A DNA stretch of 53,184 bases, taken from contig JBQTGY010000051.1 in the NCBI GenBank assembly GCA_052390415.1, forward strand, positions 1 to 53,184, read 5' to 3'. This stretch comes from JANNWF01 sp052390415. Its GTDB lineage: Bacteria > Pseudomonadota > Gammaproteobacteria > Xanthomonadales > Xanthomonadaceae. Each line of letters opens with the position of its first letter. Within the stretch, counting starts at the first letter, position 1. Shown here piece by piece: positions 1 through 9,080 of this stretch. The notes under the pieces were generated by a model. That model had not been told where the DNA came from. It searched no databases and worked only from the letters and a program-made list of their open reading frames with translations. A program made the position numbers and the translations under genes.

Positions 1-632
1 TGAAAAACTTCGACCTTCGCAATCTGGATTTCAACAACGCCGGCGCCTTTCCCAATCCGGTAAAAGCGTTTTTCTGCATCCTCATCATCGCGCTCCTGCT
101 GTTGGGAGGTTGGTATTTCTTCGTGCGCGACCAGCTAATACAGCTGGAGGCGCTTGAAGGGACCGAGGTGCAATTGCGCAAGGACTTCGAGTTCAAGGCT
201 GGCAAGGCCGCAAATCTGGAGCCACTCAAGCGTCAGCTTGAAGAAATGGGGATATTGCTGCAGCAAATGCTGAGGCAACTCCCAAGCAAGAATGAAATGC
301 CAGACCTGATTGTCGACATTTCTCAGACGGCGTTGGCTAGTGGAATTCAGAATGAACTGTTTCAGCCAGGCGCAGAATCCTCGAAGGAGTTTTACGCCGA
401 GAAGCCAATCAAACTGCGAATGGTGGGTGCCTACCATCAGTTTGGTGCATTCGTTAGTGGTGTTGCTTCGCTGCCGAGGGTTGTCATTATGACCATGCAC
501 GACATCGTGTTGACGCCTAAGCGAGACGACGCAGGCCTGTCTTCTGGCAATCTCGTGTTGGAAGGTACGATCAAGACGTACCGTTACCTTGACGAAGACG
601 AAAAGGCTGGCGGGGGGGTGCAAGTGCAATGA
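1..632 (+). CDS. pilO: Type IV pilus inner membrane assembly protein PilO (lacks first base of start codon)
   Basis: PilO forms an inner-membrane complex with PilN and PilP that links the PilM/motor platform to the PilQ secretin. Reading from the first bases gives (A)TG then codons for KNFDLRNLDFNNAG, so only the first base of the start codon lies outside the window and the protein is about 210 residues, normal for PilO. There is a short cytoplasmic N-terminus, one membrane segment at about residues 23-42 (rich in I, L, F), then a coiled-coil stretch (EALEGTEVQLRKDFEFKAGK onward) and a ferredoxin-like C-terminal domain. The stop overlaps the pilP start (ATGA at 629), so translation is probably coupled. 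pilM and pilN are expected just upstream. Identification rests on architecture plus the following pilP and pilQ. Confidence 0.93.
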   Translation, partial: KNFDLRNLDFNNAGAFPNPVKAFFCILIIALLLLGGWYFFVRDQLIQLEALEGTEVQLRKDFEFKAGKAANLEPLKRQLEEMGILLQQMLRQLPSKNEMPDLIVDISQTALASGIQNELFQPGAESSKEFYAEKPIKLRMVGAYHQFGAFVSGVASLPRVVIMTMHDIVLTPKRDDAGLSSGNLVLEGTIKTYRYLDEDEKAGGGVQVQ

Positions 633-1180
633 GCGCACATTCGAAGCCCGCCAGCAAAATGAAAAGGTCAATCCGCTATGCCGCCATTCTGGCAGCCATG
701 ACGCTTGCCGGTGGCTGCACCCACAACAATGCGGACCTTCAGTCCTACGTCGCAGAAGTCAAATTGCGGCCGGGTCCTCCGCTTGATCCACTGCCTGTCA
801 TGCGTCAGTTCGAGACTTTCGAATATAAGGCGTATGGCTTGCGCGATCCTTTCAGCGTGCAGACCGACGAAGAAGAAGAGGCTGGGAGCGACTCCGATGG
901 ACTTCGACCAGACCCCAATCGACGCCGTGAACTGCTCGAGTCGTTTCCACTTGACGGCCTGAGCATGGTGGGCACCTTGGGCGAGGGAGAGTCAATGGTC
1001 GCCCTGGTTGTCGACCCTGCCGCGGTAATTCACCGGGTGGTAGCCGGAAATTACCTGGGGCAGAACGAAGGTCGGGTTTTAGCCATTTCTGAGGGGGAAA
1101 TATCCCTGCTGGAATTGGTTTCGGACGGCGCCGGCGGATGGATCGAACGCCAGGCATCCGTAGCGCTAGACGAAAAATGA
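629..1180 (+). CDS. pilP: Type IV pilus lipoprotein PilP
   Basis: PilP is an inner-membrane lipoprotein whose periplasmic domain bridges PilN/PilO to the N0 domain of PilQ. The 183-residue product has a basic N-terminus, a hydrophobic stretch and a lipobox (LAGGC, Cys at about residue 30). Next come the typical PilP linker, with LRDPF in an acidic context, and a C-terminal beta-sandwich (DGLSMVGTLGEGESMVALVV, then HRVVAGNYLGQNEGRVLAI). The start overlaps the pilO stop and the stop overlaps the likely pilQ start (ATGA at 1177). The upstream Met choice is uncertain: a second Met at residue 11 (position 659) would give a more usual signal-peptide length. Family assignment is firm. Confidence 0.94.
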   Translation: MSAHSKPASKMKRSIRYAAILAAMTLAGGCTHNNADLQSYVAEVKLRPGPPLDPLPVMRQFETFEYKAYGLRDPFSVQTDEEEEAGSDSDGLRPDPNRRRELLESFPLDGLSMVGTLGEGESMVALVVDPAAVIHRVVAGNYLGQNEGRVLAISEGEISLLELVSDGAGGWIERQASVALDEK

Positions 1181-3468
1181 GCGACTTGGGGGACAAACTG
1201 ATGACTGCTACAAAGCCAAAAACGCATTTTGCAGCCTACAAGCAATTCAGTCGGCAGCTGGCGACCTGTGTCGTACTCGCGAGCTTGTCCGTGCCAGCAC
1301 TGGCGGCAAACACACTGCGAGAGATTACCTATTCGCCCGGGGCCAATGGAGTAGTCGACATCATCCTGCAGTTGGATGGGCCGGCCAGCGACGCGCAGGT
1401 GTTTACCACCGATGATCCGCCGCGAATCGCGATTGATTTGGTGGATACGGCGAACGGTGTTGAGCAAAAGCGAATCGCCGTAGGTTCCGGAGCGACCAGC
1501 GCCATCACCGCCGTAGAGGCAGGCGGCAAAACCCGAGTTGTAGTAGACCTGTTCTACGCAACCACTTACGACGCCCGCGCCGAAGGCAATCGCTACGTAG
1601 TCCGGGTTGAGGGTGGCAAAGGCAAAAACAATGTCGATCTGTCGACTGCGGTCAATCCTGATCCCGCCAAGCGACCGCCTGCCTCCGGATTGGCGATTTC
1701 CAACGTGGATTTCAGGCGCGGCGACAGCGGAGCCGGCAAAGTGGTGCTGAGTTTCTCGGGAGACGGGGTGAGCGCTGATCTGGCGGACTCGGGCAATGGC
1801 TTGTTGCTTGATGTCGCCAATGCTTCGTTGCCGGACGCGCTGGCCCAGCGTCTCGATGTCACCGACTTCGCTACGCCGGTCGAGACCGTTGAACTTCGCG
1901 CTACCGCTTCAGGCGCCACGCTTCGAATTGCTACCACCGGGCGCTACGAATCGCTTGCCTATCAGAGCGGCAACGAATACGTCATTGAAGTGACACCCGT
2001 TGTTGAAACCGAGGAATTGGCGCTCGGCGTTGAGGGCGAGCCAAAGGGATATACGGGCACGCCGGTCACCTTCAACTTCCAGGACATCCCCGTGCGGACG
2101 GTGCTCCAACTGGTGGCCGAAGAGTCCGGTCGCAACGTGGTCGCGTCGGACTCGGTGACTGGAAACGTGACCTTGCGACTGATCAACGTGCCTTGGGATC
2201 AGGCCCTGGACATTGTCCTGCGTGCGAAGGGGTTGGATCAGCGCGAAGACGGGAACGTGGTCTGGATCGCCCCGCAAACCGAAATTGCTGCCTACGAGCA
2301 GGCACTTGCAGATGCTCGTTTGGCCAACGAGCAGCGGGCGAAAACAGTCAGCGAATACATTCCAATCAACTATGGAAACGCCGAAGAGATCGCCAAGCTG
2401 TTGACCGAAGACGCCAGGCAAGGCGGCGGTGGCGGAGGTCAGTCCGGCGCCGGCGGTGGCGCAGGTGGTGGTTCGCAGCGCGGTTTCCTGTCGCCCCGGG
2501 GTAGCGTCACCTTTGATAAGCGGACCAACACCCTGCTTGTCAATGACTCCGAGGAAAAAATCCGTGAAGTGAAGGCGCTGATCGCAGTGCTCGACAGGCC
2601 GGTGGATCAGGTGCTCATCGAGGCCCGCATCGTTGTCGCGTCCGAATCATTCCGCAGAGAATTGGGAGCGAGATTCGGAGTCAGCGGGTCTGATGAGGCA
2701 GGTAATGGCGATGTCATCACCACCACGGGTTCCGCCAATGGTGCAGACGAGATGACCAATCTGGCGCTGACCAATCGGCTGAGAGGGCGAAGCTCTGGCT
2801 TGCCAACCTCTGCATTCGGCGAAGTCGGTCAGGGGGTGCTTGTTCCGACCTTGGCTGACCGTCTGAATGTCAATTTGCCAGTGACAAGTCCGGCCGGAGC
2901 GATCGGCTTTGCAATCCTGGGAGCAGATTATTTGATTGATCTGGAGCTCTCGGCGCTGGAGGCAGAGGGGCGCGGCGAAGTAGTGACCAGCCCACGTGTA
3001 ATCACTGCCAATCAGCGAGAGGCCATCATCCGACAGGGTGATGAGGTTGGATTCACGACGCTCCAACCCGGCGCAGCGGGTGGCGGGGCTCAGTTCACCA
3101 CCGAGTTCAAGCAAGTGTTGCTGGAACTCAAGGTCACTCCCACCATCACCCAGGATGGACGCGTGTTCCTGGTACTGCAAGTCAAAAAGGATGAATTGAC
3201 CGGTTTCTTCCAGTCGCCGACGGGCCGCATTCCGGAGATCTCAACCCGGGAAATCAGCACGGCGGTGCTGGTTGACAATGCACAGACTGTCGTCATTGGC
3301 GGCGTGTATGAGTTCCGTTCAGCAGAAGATCTGACGAAGGTGCCCTTCCTCGGCGACGTGCCTGTGCTCGGCAATCTCTTCAAGACCAAGTCAAAGAATT
3401 CCGACAAAGCAGAGCTTCTGATCTTCGTCACACCCAAAGTGCTCCCAGTCGCTGGCAAGCGCCCGTGA
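1177..3468 (+). CDS. pilQ: Type IV pilus outer membrane secretin PilQ
   Basis: PilQ is the outer-membrane secretin through which the pilus fibre passes. From the ATG that overlaps the pilP stop the product is 763 residues. An ATG at 1201, preceded by a GGGGGA ribosome site, is an equally good start. A signal peptide ends near SVPALAA. Domains in order are AMIN at about 45-140, a second AMIN-like domain at about 175-275, an N0/STN domain at about 295-365 (FNFQDIPVRTVLQLVAEESG), an N1 domain at about 390-475 and the secretin core at about 480-755, with VLIEARIVVAS at its start and VPFLGDVPVLGNLFK near its end. N1 is interrupted by a Gly-rich loop (GGGGGGQSGAGGGAGGG). It is the last pil gene here; the next gene is not aroK/aroB, unlike in many gammaproteobacteria. 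Confidence 0.96.
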   Translation: MSDLGDKLMTATKPKTHFAAYKQFSRQLATCVVLASLSVPALAANTLREITYSPGANGVVDIILQLDGPASDAQVFTTDDPPRIAIDLVDTANGVEQKRIAVGSGATSAITAVEAGGKTRVVVDLFYATTYDARAEGNRYVVRVEGGKGKNNVDLSTAVNPDPAKRPPASGLAISNVDFRRGDSGAGKVVLSFSGDGVSADLADSGNGLLLDVANASLPDALAQRLDVTDFATPVETVELRATASGATLRIATTGRYESLAYQSGNEYVIEVTPVVETEELALGVEGEPKGYTGTPVTFNFQDIPVRTVLQLVAEESGRNVVASDSVTGNVTLRLINVPWDQALDIVLRAKGLDQREDGNVVWIAPQTEIAAYEQALADARLANEQRAKTVSEYIPINYGNAEEIAKLLTEDARQGGGGGGQSGAGGGAGGGSQRGFLSPRGSVTFDKRTNTLLVNDSEEKIREVKALIAVLDRPVDQVLIEARIVVASESFRRELGARFGVSGSDEAGNGDVITTTGSANGADEMTNLALTNRLRGRSSGLPTSAFGEVGQGVLVPTLADRLNVNLPVTSPAGAIGFAILGADYLIDLELSALEAEGRGEVVTSPRVITANQREAIIRQGDEVGFTTLQPGAAGGGAQFTTEFKQVLLELKVTPTITQDGRVFLVLQVKKDELTGFFQSPTGRIPEISTREISTAVLVDNAQTVVIGGVYEFRSAEDLTKVPFLGDVPVLGNLFKTKSKNSDKAELLIFVTPKVLPVAGKRP

Positions 3469-3530
3469 ATCCAATGCCCAACTCCTGTTTCCCAATCGCG
3501 CGCAGCCTGGCTGATGCACGGAGAATAACG

Positions 3531-6512
3531 ATGAAAGCGAAAGCCAACTTGAAGTTTCTTCTTCTGTTGATTTCTGCCGCTATGCTTTCAGCATGCGGCG
3601 GCAGCAGCGGCGAAAGCAACGGATCCTTCACGCCTGCAGGCATTCGCATCACCGCGACCGCCCAAAGCGGTTCTGTGCAATCGGGGTCGACCACAGACAT
3701 CACGGTTCGAGTCACCGAGGCCAACGGTGCGGGAATCGAAGAAGGCACCCTCGTCAATGCAGTGGTAAGCCCTGCGGCCAATGGCACCATCCTTGCCGTC
3801 AGTGGTTCAGGTACCACAAGCCAGCCCCAGATTGAAACGGTGGGTGGAACCGCCAATTTCCGTTTCCGCGGAACTGGCCCGGGCGGAATTGCCACCCTCA
3901 CTTTCTCTGTTAACGACCCCCAAGTCTTGTTGGGAACACGTACAGTTTCAACCACCGTCAGTATCACTGTGACCCCACCCGGTCCCGATAATCGACTGAC
4001 TCTGCAGGCAACCACCACCACGTTGCCGATCAATGCCTTCAATGTGCAGCCGTTCGTGGGTTCCCCATTCATGTCGGAGGTCACCGTCACGGTCAGGACT
4101 TCGAGTGGGCAGGCGGTCAACATGCCGGACGGAATTCAGGTGTCCATCAACCCTGTCGGCAGCACCGGCGGCTTCAGTACGCTGGACGACCCCACAACAA
4201 CTGACATCAACGAATTCACCAATCGGCTCGGTCAAGGGCCAGTAGATGTCGTTGCGGGTAAGGCCACGCTTTTTGTGCATTCATTCAACTTGACGGGGAC
4301 GACAACTCTCACCGTCACAACTGTGGATCCGGACACAACACAAACCGTAACGTCAACGCTGGTCTTCAATATTGTCAGCTCGATTCCGAACTTGCCTGCG
4401 AGTGTGTTCATCAGCCCACCGCTCAGCTCCATTTACGCGCAAGGCTCCGGCGGAAATGTTTCCACACAGGTGGAAATCTACGTCGCTGATGGCATCGGTC
4501 AGCCTGTGCCCAATCCAACGGCGGGCAACAACGCGTTCAACAATGTCCGTCTGGAGCTGACCGGTGAGGCCGCAGCGGGTGGGGCGCGCGTTAGTGGTAC
4601 GAATGCTCAAGGTCAGAACGTTCAGGGCACGGCGGTTTCGCTGCGCACCTTGGCGGGAATTTCGGGTGCATTGGTAACCAGCGGAACCACCACCGGCAGC
4701 ATGCAGTTCCGTGTCACCGCGGATCGGGCCGACAACAATGTCGACAATGGAATCAGTGATCCGGTTTTTGCCGAACAAACCATCGTCGTTTCCGACGGGG
4801 TGCCGTTTGATATCGAAATTACCCAGCCCATCGTCAACGTCATCGACGTGTTGCCGCTTGGACCAAACCCGCCGAACCCGGCCGACTGGGCGATCACCAG
4901 CTTCTTCAGCCCCCTCGTCAACATTGAGCAGAACACTCCGATCACCGTGCCGTTACGCCCGGATGGTGCCTACTCGATGACGGTCGGTGTGGTCGTGACC
5001 GACCGGCTGGGAAATCCGCCGCTGCCGGGTACGGTCGTTCGCTTCGGTTTGATTGACGAGCCTCAGGTGACTGGTCTGGGCGACTTCCTGATTTCCGGCC
5101 CTGATGGCAACCCGCAAGAAGCCGGCACGACATTCACCGCGCCGACTGGTCGCTTCACCACGGCAGGCGGTGGTATTGGTCCCAACGACACCCTGGTGGT
5201 GTTCGGTGAAAACACCGCGGGCAATCGTGACCTGGAGAGTGCCAGGACGGTGAGCCGGGTCAACTCGGCGACCAACCTGACGACGCAGTCCCCGTTCAAT
5301 CGCAACGACACCACGGGCTCGATCGTGGACAGTGGCGCCGTGCTCAACTACGTCGCTGGTCGCGCAGCCGATGGCAATATCATCGCCACAGCGACGACGG
5401 ACGCGCGCGGTAATGCGGTGACACAGATGAAGTATCCGGTCACCAAGTTGGGCAAGCGCGCCATCGTCTGGGCGGCAACGTCGGGGCGGTTGGTGGCAGG
5501 CAACCAGAATCAGGTGACGGACGCCGAGTTGCTGGTGTTTGCCGGACTGGCGCCTCCGTTCCTGTCAGTGAGCGCGACCTCCATTCCGGGCAACACAACC
5601 ACTGATTTGACAGTCTGCGTCACTGATGCGCTGGCAGTGCCGGTTCGTGGCTTGCCGATCAGCTTCCGCTTCCGCGATTTGAACGGCGGTGTCGGCCGCG
5701 TCAACGGGGTCGAGTTCTCCGGTTCCACGACTGCGCTGTCGGATAACAATGGGTGCGGCACGGTGAGCGTGTTCACCTCTGGATTGCTGGCCAACGCGGG
5801 CCTCGACTTCTCGGTCGGTGGCCAAGTCGCGCCAGTCCAGATTGTCGTTGGCGCCCAGGTGTTGATTGCTACCCCCAACTTGATCATCAGCGACAACGGT
5901 GGACTCACCACCCTGCGTTTGATGGATTCCAGCGGTCGTCCGATCCCCGGCGTGCAGTTGGTGGGAACTTGCACGACCACCAATGGTGCCATCGCCACCA
6001 CGGTTCCTGACCCGAATGGCGGCACTGGCATCACCAATGCCAACGGCGAGTCGCGCTGGATCATCACCGGCAGCAACTTCAGCCAGGTCAACGGGTTTGG
6101 TACCGCGATCTGCACCTACACCACCGTCACTGGCTCACCAACGGCCGTGGTTACCGCGCGCGGTACGGATCGTTGCGCCATTCCGATCAGCCCACCGTTC
6201 CCGGGCTGCACGGGATTGCAGACCTTGACTCTGACTGGAAACACGAGTGCGCCGTTCCAAGCGATCAGTACACCGGTCGGCATTTCGTGCACCTTCCCAG
6301 CCACGTCCTGCACTGGGCAGTTCCCGCAGAACACGATCGTCGACATTCAGGCGAATCGTTCAACCTCCACGACGAGCATGGCATCCCTTGTTCCGGTCAT
6401 TACGGGGAGCTGCGTGGAGGTTGTGGGAACCAAGACCAACAACTCGGTCGTGGTGCAGGTGCAGATGAACGGTGCGCGGGCTTGCAACATTGCGTTCCCT
6501 GCGGCGCCTTGA
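3531..6512 (+). CDS. Large Ig-like repeat lipoprotein (putative surface adhesin)
   Basis: A 993-residue predicted lipoprotein: Lys-rich N-terminus, hydrophobic stretch and lipobox LSACGG. The ATG at 3531 was chosen over upstream in-frame starts because GGAGAA lies 6 bases before it and it places the signal peptide at the N-terminus. The rest is Thr/Ser/Val/Gly-rich beta-structure. It contains several invasin/bacterial Ig-like (Big) modules of the pattern ITATAQSGSVQSGSTTDITV and TTLTVTTVDPDTTQTVTSTL, plus a late module LSVSATSIPGNTTTDLTVCV. Paired Cys in the last third (TTDLTVCVTDA, GCGTVSV, GTCTTTNGA, CTYTTV, DRCAIPISPPFPGC) suggest disulfides in a surface or periplasmic protein. It lies 62 bases after pilQ on the same strand and could be co-transcribed. 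The adhesin role is an inference from the repeats and context. Confidence 0.75.
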   Translation: MKAKANLKFLLLLISAAMLSACGGSSGESNGSFTPAGIRITATAQSGSVQSGSTTDITVRVTEANGAGIEEGTLVNAVVSPAANGTILAVSGSGTTSQPQIETVGGTANFRFRGTGPGGIATLTFSVNDPQVLLGTRTVSTTVSITVTPPGPDNRLTLQATTTTLPINAFNVQPFVGSPFMSEVTVTVRTSSGQAVNMPDGIQVSINPVGSTGGFSTLDDPTTTDINEFTNRLGQGPVDVVAGKATLFVHSFNLTGTTTLTVTTVDPDTTQTVTSTLVFNIVSSIPNLPASVFISPPLSSIYAQGSGGNVSTQVEIYVADGIGQPVPNPTAGNNAFNNVRLELTGEAAAGGARVSGTNAQGQNVQGTAVSLRTLAGISGALVTSGTTTGSMQFRVTADRADNNVDNGISDPVFAEQTIVVSDGVPFDIEITQPIVNVIDVLPLGPNPPNPADWAITSFFSPLVNIEQNTPITVPLRPDGAYSMTVGVVVTDRLGNPPLPGTVVRFGLIDEPQVTGLGDFLISGPDGNPQEAGTTFTAPTGRFTTAGGGIGPNDTLVVFGENTAGNRDLESARTVSRVNSATNLTTQSPFNRNDTTGSIVDSGAVLNYVAGRAADGNIIATATTDARGNAVTQMKYPVTKLGKRAIVWAATSGRLVAGNQNQVTDAELLVFAGLAPPFLSVSATSIPGNTTTDLTVCVTDALAVPVRGLPISFRFRDLNGGVGRVNGVEFSGSTTALSDNNGCGTVSVFTSGLLANAGLDFSVGGQVAPVQIVVGAQVLIATPNLIISDNGGLTTLRLMDSSGRPIPGVQLVGTCTTTNGAIATTVPDPNGGTGITNANGESRWIITGSNFSQVNGFGTAICTYTTVTGSPTAVVTARGTDRCAIPISPPFPGCTGLQTLTLTGNTSAPFQAISTPVGISCTFPATSCTGQFPQNTIVDIQANRSTSTTSMASLVPVITGSCVEVVGTKTNNSVVVQVQMNGARACNIAFPAAP

Positions 6513-6538
6513 TGCATTGACTTAAAGGGCGAACCCTT

Positions 6539-6589
6539 CTGATCAATATGTTCCCCGCTAGGCTGATGCCAGCGGGGTAAGCAGATCAG
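6539..6589 (+). terminator. Nested inverted repeat, possible transcription terminator
   Basis: An inner hairpin has arms CCCCGCT (6553-6559) and AGCGGGG (6571-6577), with a further GGC/GCC pairing in the loop. It is enclosed by outer arms CTGATC (6539-6544) and GATCAG (6584-6589). It sits 27 bases after the Ig lipoprotein stop. There is no T-run, so intrinsic termination is uncertain. Confidence 0.4.
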
Positions 6590-6613
6590 GAAAGCGCCTC
6601 TTGGATACAAGGA

Positions 6614-7792
6614 ATGGCCCTGTCCAGAGTCGAGTACATCGCTGGGCAGGGCATTTTTAGAGAGGGTGACGCGCCTGACGTTGCCTATCTTGTCGAGGCT
6701 GGTGAAGTGGTAGTCAGCGCGAATCGACACGGCGTCTCGGTGATCTTGGCCACTCTCAAGGCTGGGGACCTGTTGGGCGAGATGGCGGTCATTGATGATG
6801 CGCCGCGCACCGCCAGTGCTACTGCACGCACTGATTGCGTATTGCTGCGGATTGATCGAACAGCCATAGCCGAGCGGCTGGAAGGCACTGATCCAATTAT
6901 TCGCAGCCTGCTGGAAGGTCAGATTCAGCGCTATCGATCTGGGCTCGCGGCCATGCAGGGTTTGAGCGTGCCGTTAGGCAAGCCTTCGGTACTCAGCTAC
7001 GGACGCTCAAACGAGCGCACCAGCATTGACAAGTTTAGATTGGAGTCCGATTTGCGGGACGCGCTGGCTCAAGGCGAACTCGACGTCAGCTTTCAACCAC
7101 TCCTGGAAATTGCTACCGACCGGATCGCCGGCTACGAAGCGTTGGTTCGGTGGCCGCACCCGGAGCGCGGTTCAATCTCGCCAATCGAATTCATTACGTT
7201 GGCCGAAGAAACTTCGCTGATCAACCCTGTCGGCGAATACGTGCTGAATCGCGCCATCAATGCGTTGAGCCGCTTGGCCGACGCAGAGATTGATCCGCTG
7301 CCGTTCATCGCGATCAATGTCTCGCCAAAACAGTTGATGGAATCGGACCTGCTCAATCGCACGGTAGATAGAACCCGTGCGGCTGGAGTGCCGGTCAACC
7401 GTATCAAGCTCGAGATTACCGAAAGTCGCATGGTGGATTACCCCACCGTGCAGGCACTCCTGGTGCGTTGCCACCGGGAGGGTATCGAGGTCTCTCTGGA
7501 TGACTTCGGCACCGGATTTTCCAATCTCGGACACCTGCATGCGCTGGAGTTCGACACGGTGAAGGTCGATCAGGCGTTTGCCCGCCACATGATGTCCTCT
7601 CGGCGGGCGATGGCGCTGGCCAAATCCATCATCAACATGATCCACGCGCTGGATGCGGACGTCGTCGTGGAAGGCGTCGAGACCGAGGCCCAGCTGGAAG
7701 TGCTGCGCAGCCTGGGATGCCGATACGCGCAAGGCTATTTGATTGGCCGACCCCAACCTTTGGGTGATGTGCTGGCCGCCTGGGCGCGTTAG
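6614..7792 (+). CDS. Cyclic nucleotide-binding / EAL domain protein (putative cNMP-regulated c-di-GMP phosphodiesterase)
   Basis: A 392-residue soluble protein. Residues about 1-110 form a CRP-type cyclic-nucleotide-binding domain with an intact phosphate-binding cassette (GDLLGEMAVIDDAPRTAS, 51-68, with the key Glu and Arg). Residues about 140-390 are an EAL domain with the catalytic and metal residues visible: EALVRW (175-180), NVSPKQ, EITES, DDFGTGFSNL, KVDQAF, VEGVET and QGY. It therefore looks catalytically competent for c-di-GMP hydrolysis to pGpG. The fusion suggests that cAMP or another cyclic mononucleotide controls c-di-GMP turnover (inference). The ATG at 6614 is the first possible start after an in-frame stop at 6578; AAGGA directly abuts it. 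There is no helix-turn-helix, so it is not a CRP-type transcription factor. Direct co-transcription with pilQ is not evident. Confidence 0.88.
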   Translation: MALSRVEYIAGQGIFREGDAPDVAYLVEAGEVVVSANRHGVSVILATLKAGDLLGEMAVIDDAPRTASATARTDCVLLRIDRTAIAERLEGTDPIIRSLLEGQIQRYRSGLAAMQGLSVPLGKPSVLSYGRSNERTSIDKFRLESDLRDALAQGELDVSFQPLLEIATDRIAGYEALVRWPHPERGSISPIEFITLAEETSLINPVGEYVLNRAINALSRLADAEIDPLPFIAINVSPKQLMESDLLNRTVDRTRAAGVPVNRIKLEITESRMVDYPTVQALLVRCHREGIEVSLDDFGTGFSNLGHLHALEFDTVKVDQAFARHMMSSRRAMALAKSIINMIHALDADVVVEGVETEAQLEVLRSLGCRYAQGYLIGRPQPLGDVLAAWAR

Positions 7793-7842
7793 TTTTCGTC
7801 AGTCGGGTTCTCTTGCTTGTTCACACGGCAATGCTCGCTTGG

Positions 7843-7975
7843 GAGCTGACAGGTAGAGCGCCTGAGCAAATTCGATCACTGCGTTCGAACGTCTTCATTT
7901 CGCTCGGTCGGCTCTACAAATGTGGGGTTCGTGAACGCTCTGGTAGAGCGCAGCTTGCTGCGCTGTTGTATCCCA
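7843..7975 (+). repeat. Dispersed palindromic repeat, family A, copy 1 (in 266-base gene gap)
   Basis: The gap 7793-8058 holds imperfect palindromes built on GGCTCTAC and GTAGAGC. The core CTCGGTCGGCTCTAC (7903-7917) and the 20-mer GTAGAGCGCAGCTTGCTGCG (7943-7962) recur exactly at 42223-42237 and 42265-42284. A further GTAGAGCGC lies at 7853-7861. The form is that of a REP/BIME-like element. No gene is seen here; the promoter of the following MoxR gene must lie near 7980-8058 but is not clear. Confidence 0.7.
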
Positions 7976-8058
7976 ATTTTCTCCAATGAGCCATCGGGAC
8001 TTGGGGAACCTCCTGTCTCGCATGTTGTCCCTACCGCGCTTGCTTTTGTGGAATCTCC

Positions 8059-9066
8059 ATGGACGGCTACCCCGTGAATAGTTCTGAAGCTTCGACCGAC
8101 TTACTCGCCGCGTTTACCGGTCTGCGCGAATCGCTGAATGCCAGCGTTGTTGGGCAGCCCGTGTTGATCGAACGCTTGCTGATCGCGTTACTGGCTGACG
8201 GCCATTTGTTGGTTGAAGGTGCGCCCGGCCTTGCCAAGACCACCGCCATCAAGGAGCTGGCATTGCGCATCGAGGGGGACTTCCATCGTGTCCAGTTCAC
8301 CCCTGACTTGTTGCCGGCGGATCTGACGGGTACCGAAATCTATCGACCCGAACTAGGCAAATTCGAGTTTCAACCAGGCCCGCTGTTTCACAACCTGCTG
8401 CTCGCCGATGAAATCAATCGCGCGCCGGCGAAGGTGCAGTCGGCGCTGCTTGAGGCCATGGGAGAGCGGCAGATTTCGGTGGGTCGAACTACCTATCCTT
8501 TGCCGCCGATGTTCCTGGTGATGGCGACGCAGAACCCGATCGAGCAGGAAGGCACCTATCCTTTGCCGGAAGCGCAGCTCGACCGCTTTTTGATGCACGT
8601 GCAAATTGGTTATCCCGAAGCCGCTGCGGAAACAGAAATCCTGCGTTTGGCGCGCGAACGAGCCAAGCGGGAAGCGGTGGGCAGCAGCCTTGTCACGCGT
8701 GCAACGGTGACCCAGGCGCAGATATTCGCCGCCCGCTCAGCGGTGCTCAACCTGCATTTTGCACCTGCACTCGAACGCTATCTGATCGAGTTGATTCTGG
8801 CGACACGCGGTGCCTCCGAGTACGGCGCCGATATCGTCAAGCGCATCGCTTACGGTGCCAGCCCGCGTGGGTCGATCGCGTTGGAGCGCTGTGCCCGCGC
8901 CAAGGCATGGATGGCGGGCCGCGACTATGTCGCGCCTCAAGACATCCACGATGTTGCCGCGGATGTACTGCGGCACCGTGTATTGATGTCGTTCGAGGCC
9001 GAATCCGAGGGCATCAACAGTGCCAGCGTGATCGCCGACCTGCTGGCGCGCGTGCCATTGCCATAA
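8059..9066 (+). CDS. MoxR family AAA+ ATPase, first gene of Bat-type operon
   Basis: A 335-residue MoxR-type AAA+ ATPase, thought to act as a chaperone-like activator of the von Willebrand proteins encoded downstream. It shows Walker A (GAPGLAKTT), Walker B (LLLADEINRAPAKVQ), the sensor/insert segment with ATQNPIEQEGTYPLPEAQLD, and the arginine-bearing C-terminal lid (YGASPRGSIAL). An in-frame GTG at 8074 is an alternative start; GTGGAA precedes the ATG by about 6 bases. It is followed after 14 bases by the DUF58 gene, the standard MoxR-DUF58-VWA arrangement. Family assignment is very firm; the biological substrate is not known from sequence. Confidence 0.95.
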   Translation: MDGYPVNSSEASTDLLAAFTGLRESLNASVVGQPVLIERLLIALLADGHLLVEGAPGLAKTTAIKELALRIEGDFHRVQFTPDLLPADLTGTEIYRPELGKFEFQPGPLFHNLLLADEINRAPAKVQSALLEAMGERQISVGRTTYPLPPMFLVMATQNPIEQEGTYPLPEAQLDRFLMHVQIGYPEAAAETEILRLARERAKREAVGSSLVTRATVTQAQIFAARSAVLNLHFAPALERYLIELILATRGASEYGADIVKRIAYGASPRGSIALERCARAKAWMAGRDYVAPQDIHDVAADVLRHRVLMSFEAESEGINSASVIADLLARVPLP

Positions 9067-9080
9067 GGCAGGATGCCGCG

